A stretch of DNA of 32,190 nt from Saprospiraceae bacterium (GTDB lineage: Bacteria > Bacteroidota > Bacteroidia > Chitinophagales > Saprospiraceae), in assembly GCA_024103195.1 (NCBI GenBank), contig JAGFIW010000063.1:1-32190 (forward strand), given 5' to 3'. Of the stretch, positions 31,418 to 32,190 are shown piece after piece; position 1 is the first letter of the stretch; each line of letters begins with the position of its first letter. The notes below the pieces were generated by a model. That model had not been told where the DNA came from and did not search any database. It saw only the letters and a program-made list of their open reading frames with translations. The position numbers and the translations under genes were made by a program.

Positions 31418-32190
31418 TCAGACTTTGACAGCGCCTTTGGCTTTTTCGATGACCTGGTCGGCAATCCCCGAGGGTGCCGCCGCATAATGGCTGAATTCCA
31501 TGCTCGAGCTGGCCCTTCCGGAGGTGATGGTCCGGAGTTGGGTGACATAACCGAACATTTCGGACAATGGCACATCGGCTTTGACGACGACGGCATTGGC
31601 CTTGGAGTCCTGCCCTTTGATGAGCCCGCGGCGGCGGTTGAGGTCGCCGATCACGGCACCGGTATATTCTTCCGGCGTGGTGACCTCCAGTTTCATGATG
31701 GGCTCCAGCAGGACCGGCTTGCAACGCGGGGCTGCCGCTTTGAAGCCTTCCTTGGCACAGAGCTCGAAGGCGATGGGCTTGGAGTCGACCGTGTGGGTCG
31801 ATCCATCGAAGATGCGCACTTTCATGCTGTCCATCCCGTATCCGGCAAGAACGCCGTTGTCCATCATGGATTCGAATCCTTTGACGGCCGGCGGTATGAG
31901 TTCTTTGGGAATGCTGCCGCCCACGATGGCGTTGACGAATTGCATGCGCACCTTGCCGTTCTTGAACTCTTCGGATTCCAGGAATTCGGGATCGGCCGGG
32001 CCGAGTTCGAATTCGATATCAGCAAACAAACCGGAACCACCGGTTTGCTTTTTGAGGCGCTCGCGATGCGAAACCGTGGCGGTAAGGGCTTCCTTGTAAT
32101 TGACCTGGGGGGCGCCCTGGTTGACCTCTACCTTAAACTCGCGGCGCAGGCGATCGACGATGATCTCCAGGTGGAGCTCGCCCATCCCGC
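31418..32190 (-). CDS. fusA: Elongation factor G, C-terminal part (cut by the window edge)
   Basis: The 3' end of the gene for the translocation GTPase: about 256 residues of a protein that usually has about 700. The visible part covers the end of domain III and domains IV and [21 protein letters not shown], then [20 protein letters not shown] in domain IV, and the domain V sequence [20 protein letters not shown] followed by [10 protein letters not shown] and [20 protein letters not shown]. The GTP-binding domain lies beyond the right edge. The ATG at 32185 is an internal methionine. It is upstream of rpsJ, with rpsL and rpsG expected further out. Confidence 0.97.
   Translation of the reverse strand, partial: GMGELHLEIIVDRLRREFKVEVNQGAPQVNYKEALTATVSHRERLKKQTGGSGLFADIEFELGPADPEFLESEEFKNGKVRMQFVNAIVGGSIPKELIPPAVKGFESMMDNGVLAGYGMDSMKVRIFDGSTHTVDSKPIAFELCAKEGFKAAAPRCKPVLLEPIMKLEVTTPEEYTGAVIGDLNRRRGLIKGQDSKANAVVVKADVPLSEMFGYVTQLRTITSGRASSSMEFSHYAAAPSGIADQVIEKAKGAVKV

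Overview
The window looks like chromosomal DNA of a GC-rich member of the Bacteroidota. Several independent signs agree. Genes are preceded by boxes resembling the Bacteroidota -7 element TAnnTTTG, and most starts lack a Shine-Dalgarno sequence. There is an esterase with a C-terminal type IX secretion (T9SS) sorting domain and a DUF5686 protein with a carboxypeptidase-like regulatory domain. L36, S4 and S14 are of the cysteine-poor, zinc-free type. The translation gene cluster runs secY-map-infA-rpmJ without adk. The GC-rich composition would fit Saprospiria-like lineages, but that placement is a guess.

Left part (1-15.8 kb): a mosaic of short transcription units. A thioredoxin and an SRPBCC protein lie on the minus strand. 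On the plus strand follow an MgtC/DUF4010 membrane protein, a PaaY/gamma-carbonic-anhydrase hexapeptide protein, a secreted PHB-depolymerase-like esterase, and a cupin plus AHSA1-like pair. The minus strand then carries a truncated nucleotidyltransferase-like ORF, asparaginyl-tRNA synthetase (asnS), and two translationally coupled genes of unknown function. After a gene-free stretch of about 460 bp comes a plus-strand pair: a beta-barrel outer-membrane protein and a lipoprotein with two vanadium-haloperoxidase/PAP2-like halves, the first of them degenerate. This pair ends at a clear terminator. Behind it, with its own promoter-like element, is the DUF5686 protein overlapped by a DCC-family (DUF393) protein. 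A small membrane protein (minus) and proC (plus) complete this part.

Right part (15.9 kb to the end): one uninterrupted minus-strand translation/transcription cluster, read from the right edge: fusA (3' part only), rpsJ, rplC, rplD, rplW, rplB, rpsS, rplV, rpsC, rplP, rpmC, rpsQ, rplN, rplX, rplE, rpsN, rpsH, rplF, rplR, rpsE, rpmD, rplO, secY, map, infA, rpmJ, rpsM, rpsK, rpsD, rpoA, rplQ. It ends at a strong intrinsic terminator at 15886-15938. It supplies much of both ribosomal subunits, initiation factor 1, elongation factor G, the SecY channel, methionine aminopeptidase and RNA polymerase alpha. Most gaps are 6-37 bp. The larger ones (rpsJ-rplC 116 bp, rpsC-rplP 87 bp, rpsD-rpoA 77 bp, rpoA-rplQ 73 bp) are where internal control could sit.

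I found no CRISPR array, tRNA, rRNA, insertion sequence or prophage, and no convincing new defence or mobile system. The observations most worth a second look are the tandem PAP2/haloperoxidase lipoprotein with its barrel partner, promoter boxes that abut start codons (possible leaderless mRNAs), an RGG-like tail on S3, the decayed nucleotidyltransferase, and the coupled pair of unknown genes at 6992-8400.
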